From Nocardiopsis listeri (lineage in GTDB: Bacteria; Actinomycetota; Actinomycetes; Streptosporangiales; Streptosporangiaceae), in contig NZ_DYZD01000292.1 of assembly GCF_020741345.1 (NCBI RefSeq), forward strand, positions 1 through 49,392: a stretch of 49,392 nt of DNA, in the 5' to 3' direction. Position 1 is the stretch's first letter; each line of letters starts with the position of its first letter. The position numbers were made by a program, and so were the translations under genes. This document shows, piece after piece, positions 34,778-42,774 of this stretch. The notes below the pieces were generated by a model. It did no database searches. It was not told where the DNA came from and saw only the letters and a program-made list of their open reading frames with translations.

Positions 34778-36292
34778 GTGCCATTCGCCACGGAGATCCA
34801 CCCCCTGACGGGAACCCTCGCCGAATCCACCGCGGACCTGTTGGTCCTCCCCGTTCTCGCGGGAGAGGAAGGGCCGGAGCCGGTAGAAGGGGTCGCCGAC
34901 AGCGGACTCGCGGCGGTCCTTCCGGCCGCGCTCACCGATCTGTTCGCTCACTACACGCTCACCGGCAAGCCCGGTGAGTTCTCCCGGTTCCCGGTGACCC
35001 GGGACGGGGGACTGGTCGGCCTGGCCCTTCTCGGAGTCGGTTCGGGAACCCCCGGCGACCTCCGGAAGGCCGGCGCCACCCTCGCCCGGGCCGCCCGGGG
35101 CAGCAAGCACGTCGCCCTGGCCTGGCCGGGCGCGACCGGCCGGGCCGAGGCCGCCACGGCGCTGGCCGAGGGCGCTCTGCTCGCCTCCTACACGTTCACG
35201 CTGAAGACCTCCCGAACCCCCGAGGACCAGCGTCCTCCCACGAGGATCGACGTGGTGGGCGAGACCGAGCACCTCACCGACGCCCTGGCCCTGGGCACCC
35301 ACCTGGCCGAGGCCACGGCCCTGGCCCGGGACCTGATCAACACCCCCTCCCTGACCAAGGACCCGGAGTGGATGGCGGCCCGCGCTCGGGAGACCTCCGA
35401 GGCGAAGGGCCTGACCCTGCGGGTCTGGGACGAGAAGGACCTGCAGAACGAGGGCTTCGGCGCGATCCTCGCCGTCGGCCAGGGTTCGTCCCGCGCGCCG
35501 CGAATGGTGCAGCTGTCCTACACCCCCGAGGATCTGTCCGGGGCGGCGGGACCCGCCGCACACGTGGTGCTGGTCGGCAAGGGCATCACCTTCGACACCG
35601 GTGGTCTGTCCCTCAAGCCCAACGCCAACATGTCGCTGATGAAGACCGACATGAGCGGGTCGGCGATCGTCCTGGCGGTGCTCTCCGCCCTGGCGTCGGT
35701 CGGCTCCCGGGTGAAGGTCACCGGTCTGCTCGCGCTGGCCGAGAACTCCTTCTCCGGCGACGCCACCCGCATCGGCGACGTGCTCACCACCTACACGGGT
35801 AAGACCGTCGAGGTGCTCAACTCCGACGCGGAGGGCCGCCTGGTCCTGGCCGACGCCATGGGTTACGCCGCCTCGGAACTGGAGCCGGACCTCATCGTCG
35901 ACGTGGCCACCCTGACCGGTGCGGCCAAGGTCGCGCTGGGAACCGGTATGGGGGCCCTGTACAGCACGGACGACGCCGTGGCCGGGGAACTGATCGAGGC
36001 CGGCGAAGCGTCGGGGGAGCCGTTGTGGCGGATGCCCCTCACCGAGGAGTACGTGCCCACCACCAAGTCCCGGGTGGCAGACCTCGCCAACATCGGTACG
36101 CGTGGCACGGAGTTCGGCCCGGCGGGAGCCACGGACGCCGCGCTGTTCCTGCGCGAGTTCACCGGGGGCCTGCCCTGGGCGCACCTGGACATCGCCGGTC
36201 CGGGCCGTTCGACGCAGGAGAGCGGGTTGCTCAGCAAGGGCGGCACCGCCTTCAGCACCCGGACCCTCCTGCGCTGGCTCGCCCAGAGGTAG
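34778..36292 (+). CDS. pepA: Leucyl aminopeptidase (M17)
   Basis: A 504-residue cytosolic aminopeptidase, hexameric in the family, with two metal ions. The N-terminal macro-like domain spans about 1-165. The catalytic domain holds VLVGKGITFDTGGLSLKP (metal-binding Lys and Asp near 270-276), MSLMKTDMSGSA (Asp near 290), and the signature NSDAEGRLVLADAMGYA near 348 (Asp and Glu metal ligands, Arg catalytic), then TLTGAAKVALG and PWAHLDIAGPG. It releases N-terminal residues from peptides and may also process Cys-Gly conjugates. The GTG start at 34778 is the first that gives the conserved MPFATEIHPL-like N-terminus; no clear ribosome binding site is visible. Confidence 0.94.
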   Translation: MPFATEIHPLTGTLAESTADLLVLPVLAGEEGPEPVEGVADSGLAAVLPAALTDLFAHYTLTGKPGEFSRFPVTRDGGLVGLALLGVGSGTPGDLRKAGATLARAARGSKHVALAWPGATGRAEAATALAEGALLASYTFTLKTSRTPEDQRPPTRIDVVGETEHLTDALALGTHLAEATALARDLINTPSLTKDPEWMAARARETSEAKGLTLRVWDEKDLQNEGFGAILAVGQGSSRAPRMVQLSYTPEDLSGAAGPAAHVVLVGKGITFDTGGLSLKPNANMSLMKTDMSGSAIVLAVLSALASVGSRVKVTGLLALAENSFSGDATRIGDVLTTYTGKTVEVLNSDAEGRLVLADAMGYAASELEPDLIVDVATLTGAAKVALGTGMGALYSTDDAVAGELIEAGEASGEPLWRMPLTEEYVPTTKSRVADLANIGTRGTEFGPAGATDAALFLREFTGGLPWAHLDIAGPGRSTQESGLLSKGGTAFSTRTLLRWLAQR

Positions 36293-36320
36293 ACGTTCCG
36301 CCTCACACGGGCCGTACCGA

Positions 36321-36360
36321 ACCCACCTGCGCGACGCGTGAGCGTGCGCGGGTGGGTTTT
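36321..36360 (+). terminator. Strong terminator after pepA
   Basis: ACCCACCTGCGCGACGC pairs with GCGTGCGCGGGTGGGT (one bulge, one G-U) around a GTGA tetraloop and is followed by TTTT. It is the most E. coli-like intrinsic terminator in the window. Confidence 0.85.
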
Positions 36361-36479
36361 CCACGGGTCGAGGGACCGGTGGTGGCGCCGGGCGAGCCCT
36401 GCATGCTCTTCCCGTGATCGGGGCAACTCCGGTTCCATCGACATCGCGCCGCCCGAAAGCCTCCCGGTCCGAGCCGCGG

Positions 36480-37070
36480 TCAGGGCCGGATCGCCGCCAG
36501 GAGACCTTCGCCCACCGGAATCAGGAGCGGGATGAACTCCTCGTCCTCGCGCATGCGGCGCATGACCTCGCGCACCGCGACCTCCGCCTGGTCGGGCACG
36601 CGCAGCGGCCCGTCGGGTTCGTTGGAGGTGACCATGACGTTGTTGAAGACCACCACGCCGCCCGGCCGCAGGAGTCGCAGCGCCTCGTCGAGGTAGGTGG
36701 GGTAGGACGCCTGGTCGGCGTCGACCGACACCATGTCGTAGCCGCCGTCGGTGAGCCGGGGAAGCACCTCCAGGGCCGATCCACGGATCAGTCGGGCGCG
36801 ACCGGCCCCGAACCCGGCCCGGGCGAAGGCGGCGCGAGCGTAGTCCTGGTAGGCGGCGTTGACGTCCACGGTGGTGAGGATTCCGTCCGGCGCCATGCCG
36901 CGGAGCAGCCAGATGCCCGAGGTACCACAGCCCGTGCCGAGCTCCACGACCGAGCGCGCGCCGATGGCCGCGGTGAGGAACCGCAGGGCGGCTCCGGTCG
37001 CGGCGTCCACCGGCGGGGCCGCGGAGCGCAGTCCCGTGTCGTAGGCGTCCGCCAGGGGACCGTCGCCCAT
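36480..37070 (-). CDS. Class I SAM-dependent O-methyltransferase (Rv1220c-like)
   Basis: From the first canonical start this is 196 residues: a Rossmann methyltransferase with VVELGTGCGTSGIWLLRGM (motif I), LTTVDVNAAYQDYARAAF (acidic end of beta2), ARLIRGSALEVLPRL, YDMVSVDADQASYPTYLDEA (metal-binding Asp region as in caffeoyl-CoA/catechol O-methyltransferases) and LLRPGGVVVFNNV. M. tuberculosis Rv1220c sits in the same divergent position to sigE. Homologues are about 215-220 residues long and have a conserved N-terminal helix; here that helix (AEESVARTAWVRTEQARFEQ) is open in frame upstream of 37070 but has no ATG, GTG or TTG. An ATC at 37142 with GGAGG five bases upstream may be the real start, giving 220 residues. 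Substrate unknown. Confidence 0.88.
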   Translation of the reverse strand: MGDGPLADAYDTGLRSAAPPVDAATGAALRFLTAAIGARSVVELGTGCGTSGIWLLRGMAPDGILTTVDVNAAYQDYARAAFARAGFGAGRARLIRGSALEVLPRLTDGGYDMVSVDADQASYPTYLDEALRLLRPGGVVVFNNVMVTSNEPDGPLRVPDQAEVAVREVMRRMREDEEFIPLLIPVGEGLLAAIRP

Positions 37071-37155
37071 GGCGTTCTGCTCGAACCGTGCCTGTTCGGT
37101 CCGAACCCACGCGGTCCGAGCGACGCTCTCTTCAGCGCTGATGACGGCCTCCCAT

Positions 37156-37193
37156 TTCTCTTACGGTCATGCGTTTCCCTTACGGTCCTGCGC
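37156..37193. repeat. Tandem 19-bp direct repeat in the OMT/sigE intergenic region
   Basis: Two abutting 19-base copies, TTCTCTTACGGTCATGCGT and TTCCCTTACGGTCCTGCGC, are identical at 16 positions, sharing CTTACGGTC and TGCG. They lie 108 bases before the SigE-type promoter and just upstream of the O-methyltransferase ribosome binding site, so they are a good candidate for a regulator binding site acting on one or both genes. Confidence 0.6.
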
Positions 37194-37300
37194 TCTGACC
37201 GGTGGGATCGTCACTCACCGTAGAATGATGGTCGCGGTCAGGTGCTCTTCCTGGTCAAAAGACTAGCCTGAACGAGTGCGAAGTTCCGAGCGTGACGGCG

Positions 37301-37328
37301 GGAACTTAATCGGTGCCTTTCGACGTTG
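37301..37328 (+). promoter_or_regulatory. SigE-type (ECF) autoregulatory promoter of sigE
   Basis: GGAACT (37301-37306), 17 bases, CGTTG (37324-37328). This fits the mycobacterial SigE consensus GGRMCY-N18/19-SGTTG as I remember it, one base short in the spacer. It implies that sigE activates itself and that translation starts downstream of 37335, supporting the start at 37373 rather than 37313. An inverted copy AAGTTCC lies at 37281-37287. Confidence 0.6.
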
Positions 37329-37372
37329 AACACGTTGATCGCCACGAAGCCTCGGGGATGAAGGGAGCCGCG

Positions 37373-37951
37373 GTGCCAGAGACCGGCCCTGCCGTCGAGT
37401 TCGAGGCATGGGAACCCCCGAGCTGGGAAGAGGTCGTTCGGGTGCACTCCCCCCGTGTGTACCGCCTGGCGTACCGACTCAGCGGAAACAAGCACGACGC
37501 CGAGGACCTCACCCAGGAGGTCTTCATCCGGGTGTTCCGTTCCCTCGCCAACTACACCCCCGGAACCTTCGAGGGGTGGCTCCACCGGATCACCACCAAC
37601 CTCTTCCTGGACATGGCCCGGCGCAAGGCCCGGATCCGCTTCGAGGGCCTGGCCGACAACGCCGACGAACGTCTTGAGGGCCGTGAGCCCTCACCCGCCC
37701 AGCGCTACGACGACCGGCACTTCGACGCCGACATCCAGAGCGCGCTGGACGCCCTTCCCGCCGAGTTCCGTGCCCCCGTCGTGCTGTGCGACATCGAAGG
37801 GCTCTCCTACGAGGAGATCGCCGCCACGCTCGACGTCAAGCTCGGTACCGTCCGCAGCCGCATCCACCGAGGTCGGGCGCAGCTGCGTCGTGCTCTCGAA
37901 CACCGGCGTTCCCTGGCGGCACAGGCGAACGTGAACAAGGAGGCGGAGTGA
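37373..37951 (+). CDS. sigE: ECF RNA polymerase sigma factor SigE
   Basis: A 192-residue group 4 sigma factor. Region 2 spans about 20-85 ([54 protein letters not shown]); region 4 spans about 125-180 ([52 protein letters not shown]). Sequence and operon (anti-sigma, RseB-like, HtrA) match the SigE envelope-stress class of mycobacteria. The GTG at 37373 has AAGGGAG five bases upstream; the longer reading from 37313 crosses the putative -10 of its own promoter and has poor codon bias, and ATG 37358 is an alternative. It is translationally coupled to rseA: their stop and start codons nearly touch. Confidence 0.92.
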   Translation: MPETGPAVEFEAWEPPSWEEVVRVHSPRVYRLAYRLSGNKHDAEDLTQEVFIRVFRSLANYTPGTFEGWLHRITTNLFLDMARRKARIRFEGLADNADERLEGREPSPAQRYDDRHFDADIQSALDALPAEFRAPVVLCDIEGLSYEEIAATLDVKLGTVRSRIHRGRAQLRRALEHRRSLAAQANVNKEAE

Positions 37952-37953
37952 GC

Positions 37954-38613
37954 ATGGACCACCTCGGAGAGCGTCTTTCGGCGCTCATCGACGGGGAACT
38001 GGGCGCCGCCGAACACGAACGTGCCCTCATCCACCTGGCCAAGTGCGAACCATGCCGGTTCGAGGCCGACATGATGCGCCGACTCAAGCGCCGCCTGACC
38101 GGTCTCGGCGAACCTGAACCGGACATGGACTTCATGGGCCGGCTCATGGCCGGACCAGGGATGGACGGCCCTTTCGGGTCCAGCGCACCACTGGGTTCGT
38201 CCCGACCGATCGGGGGCTTCCCCGGCGAACCGACCCGGAACCCTCCCGAGGAACCGCCCCAGAACGTCCCGGAGCGCCGCGAGCCGCGCACCAGCCCCGA
38301 ACGGTACGTCCCCGTGCGTCGACCGGAGGACGGTGGCTCGGTCCGGTTGCCGTACTTCTCCGGCGGTCGCTACGCCGTGGCGGGTCTGGCGGTGGCCACC
38401 GCCCTGCTGGGCAGCGCTTTCGTCGCCGGTGGTGAGAACCCGGAGAACGCTCCGGTGGTCGAGCCCCGTCTGTCCGACTACGCGGTGGAACACGCGGTGA
38501 CCAGCCGACAGATCCCCGTCGTCGACCCGGCCACGGATCCGGTCGTCGCATGGCCCGCCGGAGTGCCGAGGGCCTCGGAGCGACCATCGGACCCGAACGA
38601 AACGACCCGGTGA
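37954..38613 (+). CDS. rseA: Membrane-anchored anti-sigma factor, zinc-finger (ZAS) type
   Basis: A 219-residue partner of SigE. Residues 1-45 form the anti-sigma domain MDHLGERLSALIDGELGAAE with the zinc motif HLAKCEPC (H-x3-C-x2-C). A Pro/Arg-rich linker of about 85 residues follows, then a membrane helix at about 145-165 (YAVAGLAVATALLGSAFVAG) and a short extracytoplasmic tail. In M. tuberculosis RseA binds SigE until phosphorylated and degraded or oxidised; the same logic is likely, but here the clear membrane helix allows control by regulated proteolysis. The ATG at 37954 has GGAGG ten bases upstream; a GTG at 37948 overlapping the sigE stop is possible. Confidence 0.88.
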   Translation: MDHLGERLSALIDGELGAAEHERALIHLAKCEPCRFEADMMRRLKRRLTGLGEPEPDMDFMGRLMAGPGMDGPFGSSAPLGSSRPIGGFPGEPTRNPPEEPPQNVPERREPRTSPERYVPVRRPEDGGSVRLPYFSGGRYAVAGLAVATALLGSAFVAGGENPENAPVVEPRLSDYAVEHAVTSRQIPVVDPATDPVVAWPAGVPRASERPSDPNETTR

Positions 38614-39653
38614 GGCGCGGGGGCACCCGCTCCGCCGTCTTCGCCCTCGTCGTGGTGCTGTGCGTCCTGCTGTGCAGTGCGGCGGTACATCCCGAGGCGT
38701 CCGAGATCCCCGCGGACGGCGGGGACGACGGCATGGCGGTGCTGCGCGGCGCCGCCGAGGCCGACGGCAGGGTGGCCTATACGGCGGTCCGCGGGTTGCG
38801 GGGCCCTCAGGGGGATCTGGCCGTGCGGGTGGTCAGCAGACCGGGCGAGGGCCTGGCCATGGCCCCCCTGGGCGCGGAGGAGCAACCGTTCGTGGTGCGC
38901 TCCTCCTCCGCGTTGGAGACCCTCGACGAGCGTCTCCTGGGCATGCTCCAGCACACCTACCGGGTGGTGGAGGCCGAACCCGAGGAACTCGACGGGCGCA
39001 CCGCCAAGGTGGTGGAGGCCCGACGTGCCGACGACTCCGTCGCGGGGCGGTTCTGGGTGGACGACGCGACCGACCTGCTCCTGGGCCGCGATGTCTACGA
39101 TCCCGCCGGCGAGCCGTCCTTCAGCAGCAGGCTCACCGAACTGAGTCTCGGTGACCGGGACTGGCCAGAGGGGACCCTGGGCGACGAACCCTGGGGCGAC
39201 GCGCTCGACCACACCGAACGCGAGGAACTGCGGACCGAGGGTTGGGTGCTTCCGGAGCACCTGACCTGGAACCTTCGCCTGGTCGACGCCAGGTCGACCC
39301 ACCACGAGGAACAACGGGTGGTGCACACCGTCTACTCCGACGGGCTCTCCCGGATCTCCGTGTTCGCACAACGTGGGAAACTGGGGGAGGAACACCTCTC
39401 GGCGGATCAGAACGGATATGTCGGAACCGGTTCGGGGGGAACAGGCGTCACAACAGGGCACGAGACGATCTTCGGTGGAGACGTGGGTCAGTACCAGAGC
39501 ATGTGGCAGGCGAACGGCTTCGTCTACACGCTGCTGGCCGACGCCCCCGCCGACCTGGCCTCCTCGGCGGTGACGGCGCTGCCCGGGCCGGAGGGTGCCT
39601 CCGGGTTCTGGTCGCGGGTTCAGCGAGGTCTGTCTCGGCTGGGGCTGGTGTAG
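38610..39653 (+). CDS. RseB/MucB-like sigma-E regulatory protein
   Basis: A 347-residue exported protein. It begins with a basic tip and a hydrophobic signal anchor (about 8-27, SAVFALVVVLCVLLCSAAV). The following 200 residues (VLRGAAEADGRVAYTAVRGL, YRVVEAEPEELDGRTAKVVE, RFWVDDATDLLLGRDVYDPA) have the LolA-like MucB/RseB fold, and the C-terminus (RISVFAQRGKL, WQANGFVYTLLADAPADLAS) matches the small second domain. In proteobacteria RseB guards the anti-sigma factor from cleavage; by analogy it may bind the outer part of RseA here. The GTG start overlaps the rseA stop by four bases (GTGA), so expression is coupled. An ATG 20 codons earlier would bury the signal sequence and was not used. Confidence 0.82.
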   Translation: MRRGGTRSAVFALVVVLCVLLCSAAVHPEASEIPADGGDDGMAVLRGAAEADGRVAYTAVRGLRGPQGDLAVRVVSRPGEGLAMAPLGAEEQPFVVRSSSALETLDERLLGMLQHTYRVVEAEPEELDGRTAKVVEARRADDSVAGRFWVDDATDLLLGRDVYDPAGEPSFSSRLTELSLGDRDWPEGTLGDEPWGDALDHTEREELRTEGWVLPEHLTWNLRLVDARSTHHEEQRVVHTVYSDGLSRISVFAQRGKLGEEHLSADQNGYVGTGSGGTGVTTGHETIFGGDVGQYQSMWQANGFVYTLLADAPADLASSAVTALPGPEGASGFWSRVQRGLSRLGLV

Positions 39654-39715
39654 GTCCCGCCCCGGTCGGCGCGTTGTGTGCCGAGCGGAAAGCCAAGCGA
39701 CATACGGAGCAGGTC

Positions 39716-41272
39716 TTGAGCCAGGAGAACGACCGTTCGGAACCCACCCGGGGATGGGACCGGCCCACCTCTCGCCCGAACGGCGCACCGCCCGAGCAGG
39801 GCGCGTCGGAGCCTCCGGCGTCCGCCCCGGGGCAGGGTGCTCCCCAGGGCCCGCCTCCGGTCGGCAACGCGGGACGACCCTCGGGCCCCGGAAAACCACC
39901 GGCTCCGGGCAACCCGCCGCCCCCGGGCAGCCCCGGCCCGCCTCCGGGACCCGGCAACCCCGGTGGTCGCCCGACCCCGGGCGGCCCCACCGGTCACGGA
40001 GGTTCCTTCCACAACCCCGGCCCGTACCAGGAACGCTTCCAGGCGCCGGGGCAGGGCCAGGTGTCCGGACAGGGCACGACGCACCATCAGAACCCCTCGG
40101 GCCCCGGTCACTTCGCCGTCCCTCCGGGCGCATCGCAGCAGGCCTACCAGCCGGCCGCCGCACCCGGCAGACCCAGGCGCGGGATCCCCGCGTGGATGGC
40201 CTTGAGCGGCATGCTCGTGGTCGCCCTGATCGCGGGTGGGGCGGGCGGGGTGATCGGCACGTTCGTCGGTCCCTTCGGCGACTCCTCCTCTGAGAAACCC
40301 GAACAGCAGGGGCCGAACATCAACGAGCCCCCGCCCGAAGCGCCGGAGCGCGCCCCGGACTCGGTGGCGGGCGTGGCCCAGCGGGTCAGTCCCAGCGTGG
40401 TGTCGTTGCGCAGCGCGGACCCGAGGATCGGCGGTGGTGGTTCGGGCTTCGTCATCGAGGGCGACTACGTCGTCACCAACGACCACGTGTCCTCGGAGTT
40501 GGAGGCCGACGGGATCGTCATCGAGTACAGCGACGGCAGCAGCAGCGGTGCCGACGTGGTGGGCTCAGACCCCAGCTCTGACCTGGCGGTCCTGGAACTG
40601 GAGGAGCCCAGCGAGGTCGATCCGTTGGAGTTCGGTGACTCCGACGAGGCCATCGTCGGCGACGAGGTCATCGCGATCGGTGCTCCGCTGGGGCTGGCGG
40701 GCACCGTCACCCAGGGCATCATCAGCGCACTGGACCGGCCGGTGAGCCCGGACGGTGGCGACACCCAGTTCTTCGCGCTCCAGACGGACGCGGCCATCAA
40801 CCCCGGTAACTCCGGTGGGCCGCTGGTCGACATGCAGGGTCGGGTCATCGGGGTGAACTCGATGATCTATAGCATGGGCGGCGGACCTCTCGGCGACCAA
40901 CCGGTGGGCAGCATCGGACTGGGCTTCGCGATCCCCTCCACCGAGGCGGAGACGGTCATCGGACGGATGGTCGACCACGGCGAGGAGTCCACGACCTACG
41001 CCGAACTGGGCGTCACCTACGACCACGAGAGCACGGTCGTGGGCGCGGTGATCGCGGACGACCCGGACGCCGTCGAGTCGGGTGGCGCCGCCGATCAGGC
41101 CGGACTGGAACCGGGGGACGTGGTCGTGTCCTTCGACGGCCGTCGGGTCAACTCCGGCGGTGAACTGCAGGCGATGGTGCGCGACAAGGCCCCGGGCGAC
41201 GAGGTCGAGTTGGAGTACGAGCGCGACCGGGATCGGGAGACCGTGACGGTCACCCTGGGCCCCGACGAGTAG
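39716..41272 (+). CDS. htrA: HtrA/DegP-like serine protease with PDZ domain
   Basis: A 518-residue membrane-anchored quality-control protease. A 155-residue Pro/Gly/Gln-rich cytoplasmic N-terminus is followed by one membrane helix (about 160-183, WMALSGMLVVALIAGGAGGV). The trypsin-like domain has the full triad: His in VVTNDHVSS (about 257), Asp in PSSDLAVLEL (about 288), Ser in NPGNSGGPLVD (about 364). A C-terminal PDZ domain covers about 415-518 (GGAADQAGLEPGDVVVSFDG). The start is a TTG with GGAG six bases upstream. As the last gene of the sigE operon it should act outside the membrane on misfolded envelope proteins and perhaps feed back on the SigE pathway. Confidence 0.93.
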   Translation: MSQENDRSEPTRGWDRPTSRPNGAPPEQGASEPPASAPGQGAPQGPPPVGNAGRPSGPGKPPAPGNPPPPGSPGPPPGPGNPGGRPTPGGPTGHGGSFHNPGPYQERFQAPGQGQVSGQGTTHHQNPSGPGHFAVPPGASQQAYQPAAAPGRPRRGIPAWMALSGMLVVALIAGGAGGVIGTFVGPFGDSSSEKPEQQGPNINEPPPEAPERAPDSVAGVAQRVSPSVVSLRSADPRIGGGGSGFVIEGDYVVTNDHVSSELEADGIVIEYSDGSSSGADVVGSDPSSDLAVLELEEPSEVDPLEFGDSDEAIVGDEVIAIGAPLGLAGTVTQGIISALDRPVSPDGGDTQFFALQTDAAINPGNSGGPLVDMQGRVIGVNSMIYSMGGGPLGDQPVGSIGLGFAIPSTEAETVIGRMVDHGEESTTYAELGVTYDHESTVVGAVIADDPDAVESGGAADQAGLEPGDVVVSFDGRRVNSGGELQAMVRDKAPGDEVELEYERDRDRETVTVTLGPDE

Positions 41273-41311
41273 TCACGGAAGATCCGAACGGTTCCGGTTC
41301 GAGGAACGTCG

Positions 41312-41346
41312 GGACGCCCTCGCCATCTTCGATGGCGGGGGCGTCC
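41312..41346 (+). terminator. Terminator of the sigE-htrA operon
   Basis: A 16-bp stem (GGACGCCCTCGCCATC and partner, one G-U) with a TTC loop lies 40 bases after the htrA stop. Confidence 0.75.
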
Positions 41347-41369
41347 GCTTACGGACCCCCGGCGGCACG

Positions 41370-41401
41370 ACGGCCCCCGGGTCGGGTGACCCGGGGGCCG
41401 T
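41370..41401 (-). terminator. Terminator of mrp
   Basis: A perfect 14-bp inverted repeat (ACGGCCCCCGGGTC and complement) with a GGGT loop lies 34 bases beyond the mrp stop; it faces the htrA terminator. Confidence 0.7.
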
Positions 41402-41434
41402 ACGTCAGTCCTCCAGCCGTTCGGGAACCGATCC

Positions 41435-42574
41435 CTAGCGACCGGCGGGGGAGATGCCCAGCTGCATTCCCGCGAGCCCGCGCGGCTTGGCGACCAGGCC
41501 GTCGGCGATCTTCGTGATGATCTTGCTGGCCTCGGCCTCGGGCGTGCTCAGAACGAGGGGCTGCCCCTCGTCGCCGCCCTCGCGCAGACGGGTGTCCAGC
41601 GGCACCTGACCCAGCAGCGGAATCTCCGCGCCGAGGGTCTTGGTGAGGGCGTCGGCGACCTTTTGGCCACCGCCCTGGCCGAACAGGTACACCGGCTCGG
41701 AGTCCGGGTCGGGCTGGTAGTACGACATGTTCTCGATGACACCGGCGATGCGCTGGTGCGTCTGCGCGGTGATGGCGCCGGCGCGCTCGGCGACCTCGGC
41801 CGCGGCCTGCTGCGGGGTGGTGACCACGAGCAACTCGGCGGAGGGCAGCATCTGGGCCACGGAGATGGCGATGTCACCGGTGCCCGGGGGCAGGTCCATC
41901 AGCAGGACGTCCAGGTCGCCCCAGAAGACGTCGGAGAGGAACTGCTGCAGGGCGCGGTGCAGCATGGGACCGCGCCAGACGACGGGCGTGTTGCCCTCGG
42001 TGAACATGCCCACCGAGATGACCTTGATGCCGTGGGCGGTGGGCGGGAGGATCATGTCCTCGACCTTGGTCGGGAAGTCCGAAGCGCCCAGCATGCGCGG
42101 CACGGAGTGACCGTAGATGTCGGCGTCGACCACACCGACCTTGTGACCCTCGGCGGCCAGGGCCGCGGCCAGGTTGACCGTGACGGACGACTTGCCGACG
42201 CCGCCCTTGCCGGAGGCGACGGCGTAGACCTTGGTGAGCGAGCTGGGCTTGGCGAAGGGGATCTCCTTCTCCGCCTGGCCGCCGCGGAGCTTGGTCTGGA
42301 GCTCCTTGCGCTGCTCTTCGTTCATCACGTCGAGTTCGACCTTGACGGAAGTGACGCCGGCGACCTTGGTCACCGCTGCCGTCACGTCCTTCTCGATGCG
42401 CCCCTTCATCGGGCAGCCGGCCACCGTGAGGTAGATACCGACGTGCACGGCACCGTCGTCGGCGATGTCGACGCTCTTGAGCATGCCGAGGTCGGTGATG
42501 GGACGGTGGATCTCCGGGTCTTGCACCGTGGCCAGGGCTGCGTTTACCTGCTCGGTGGATGGTGTGGAGGACAT
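41435..42574 (-). CDS. mrp: Mrp/NBP35-family iron-sulfur cluster carrier ATPase
   Basis: A 379-residue P-loop ATPase. Residues 1-95 are a MIP18/DUF59 domain (VQDPEIHRPITDLGMLKSVD, TVAGCPMKGRIEKDV). The MinD-like domain has the deviant Walker A in AVASGKGGVGKSSVTVNLAA near 125, VVDADIYGHSVPRMLG, and LLMDLPPGTGDIAISVAQ. It lacks the CxxC pair that binds the cluster in E. coli Mrp (the place reads ENMSYYQPDP...YLFGQGGG), as remembered for actinobacterial Mrp, so if it carries Fe-S it does so by other ligands; the DUF59 Cys remains. It converges on htrA; tatB, which lies between them in relatives, is absent. Confidence 0.93.
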   Translation of the reverse strand: MSSTPSTEQVNAALATVQDPEIHRPITDLGMLKSVDIADDGAVHVGIYLTVAGCPMKGRIEKDVTAAVTKVAGVTSVKVELDVMNEEQRKELQTKLRGGQAEKEIPFAKPSSLTKVYAVASGKGGVGKSSVTVNLAAALAAEGHKVGVVDADIYGHSVPRMLGASDFPTKVEDMILPPTAHGIKVISVGMFTEGNTPVVWRGPMLHRALQQFLSDVFWGDLDVLLMDLPPGTGDIAISVAQMLPSAELLVVTTPQQAAAEVAERAGAITAQTHQRIAGVIENMSYYQPDPDSEPVYLFGQGGGQKVADALTKTLGAEIPLLGQVPLDTRLREGGDEGQPLVLSTPEAEASKIITKIADGLVAKPRGLAGMQLGISPAGR

Positions 42575-42774
42575 GTGCTCAATCGTAGGTCAGCGGGATG
42601 GGGTGGTCGGCCTGTGGTGTGACCCCCAGGTCCATTCTTTTCAACAGACGCACGGCGTCCCGCTATTCCGACGCGGGCACGGGTGACGTTCCCACCGATC
42701 CGTACGGTGACCAGGAGATAACGGCGTGGACTTAACGCGGGCGATACACGGCCGGATAGTAGTCTCTGCGCACG
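42575..42774. other. 200-base divergent intergenic region, mrp / CPBP protease
   Basis: No gene is seen. It contains TAGTCT at 42760-42765, nine bases before the CPBP ATG. The mrp start has no obvious Shine-Dalgarno. Confidence 0.35.

Noticed and set aside
34562..36364. 600-codon minus-strand frame opposite pepA
   Set aside because: pepA is unambiguous on the other strand; the frame lacks a domain and a ribosome binding site.
37313..37372. Longer sigE N-terminus from the GTG at 37313
   Set aside because: It spans the -10 element of the SigE-type promoter, has weak third-position GC, and a much better ribosome binding site precedes 37373.
39896..39989. Pro/Gly repeats in the HtrA N-terminus as a possible CRISPR or tandem-repeat locus
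   Set aside because: The repetition reflects PPG-rich coding sequence in frame with htrA; units are irregular and there are no spacers.
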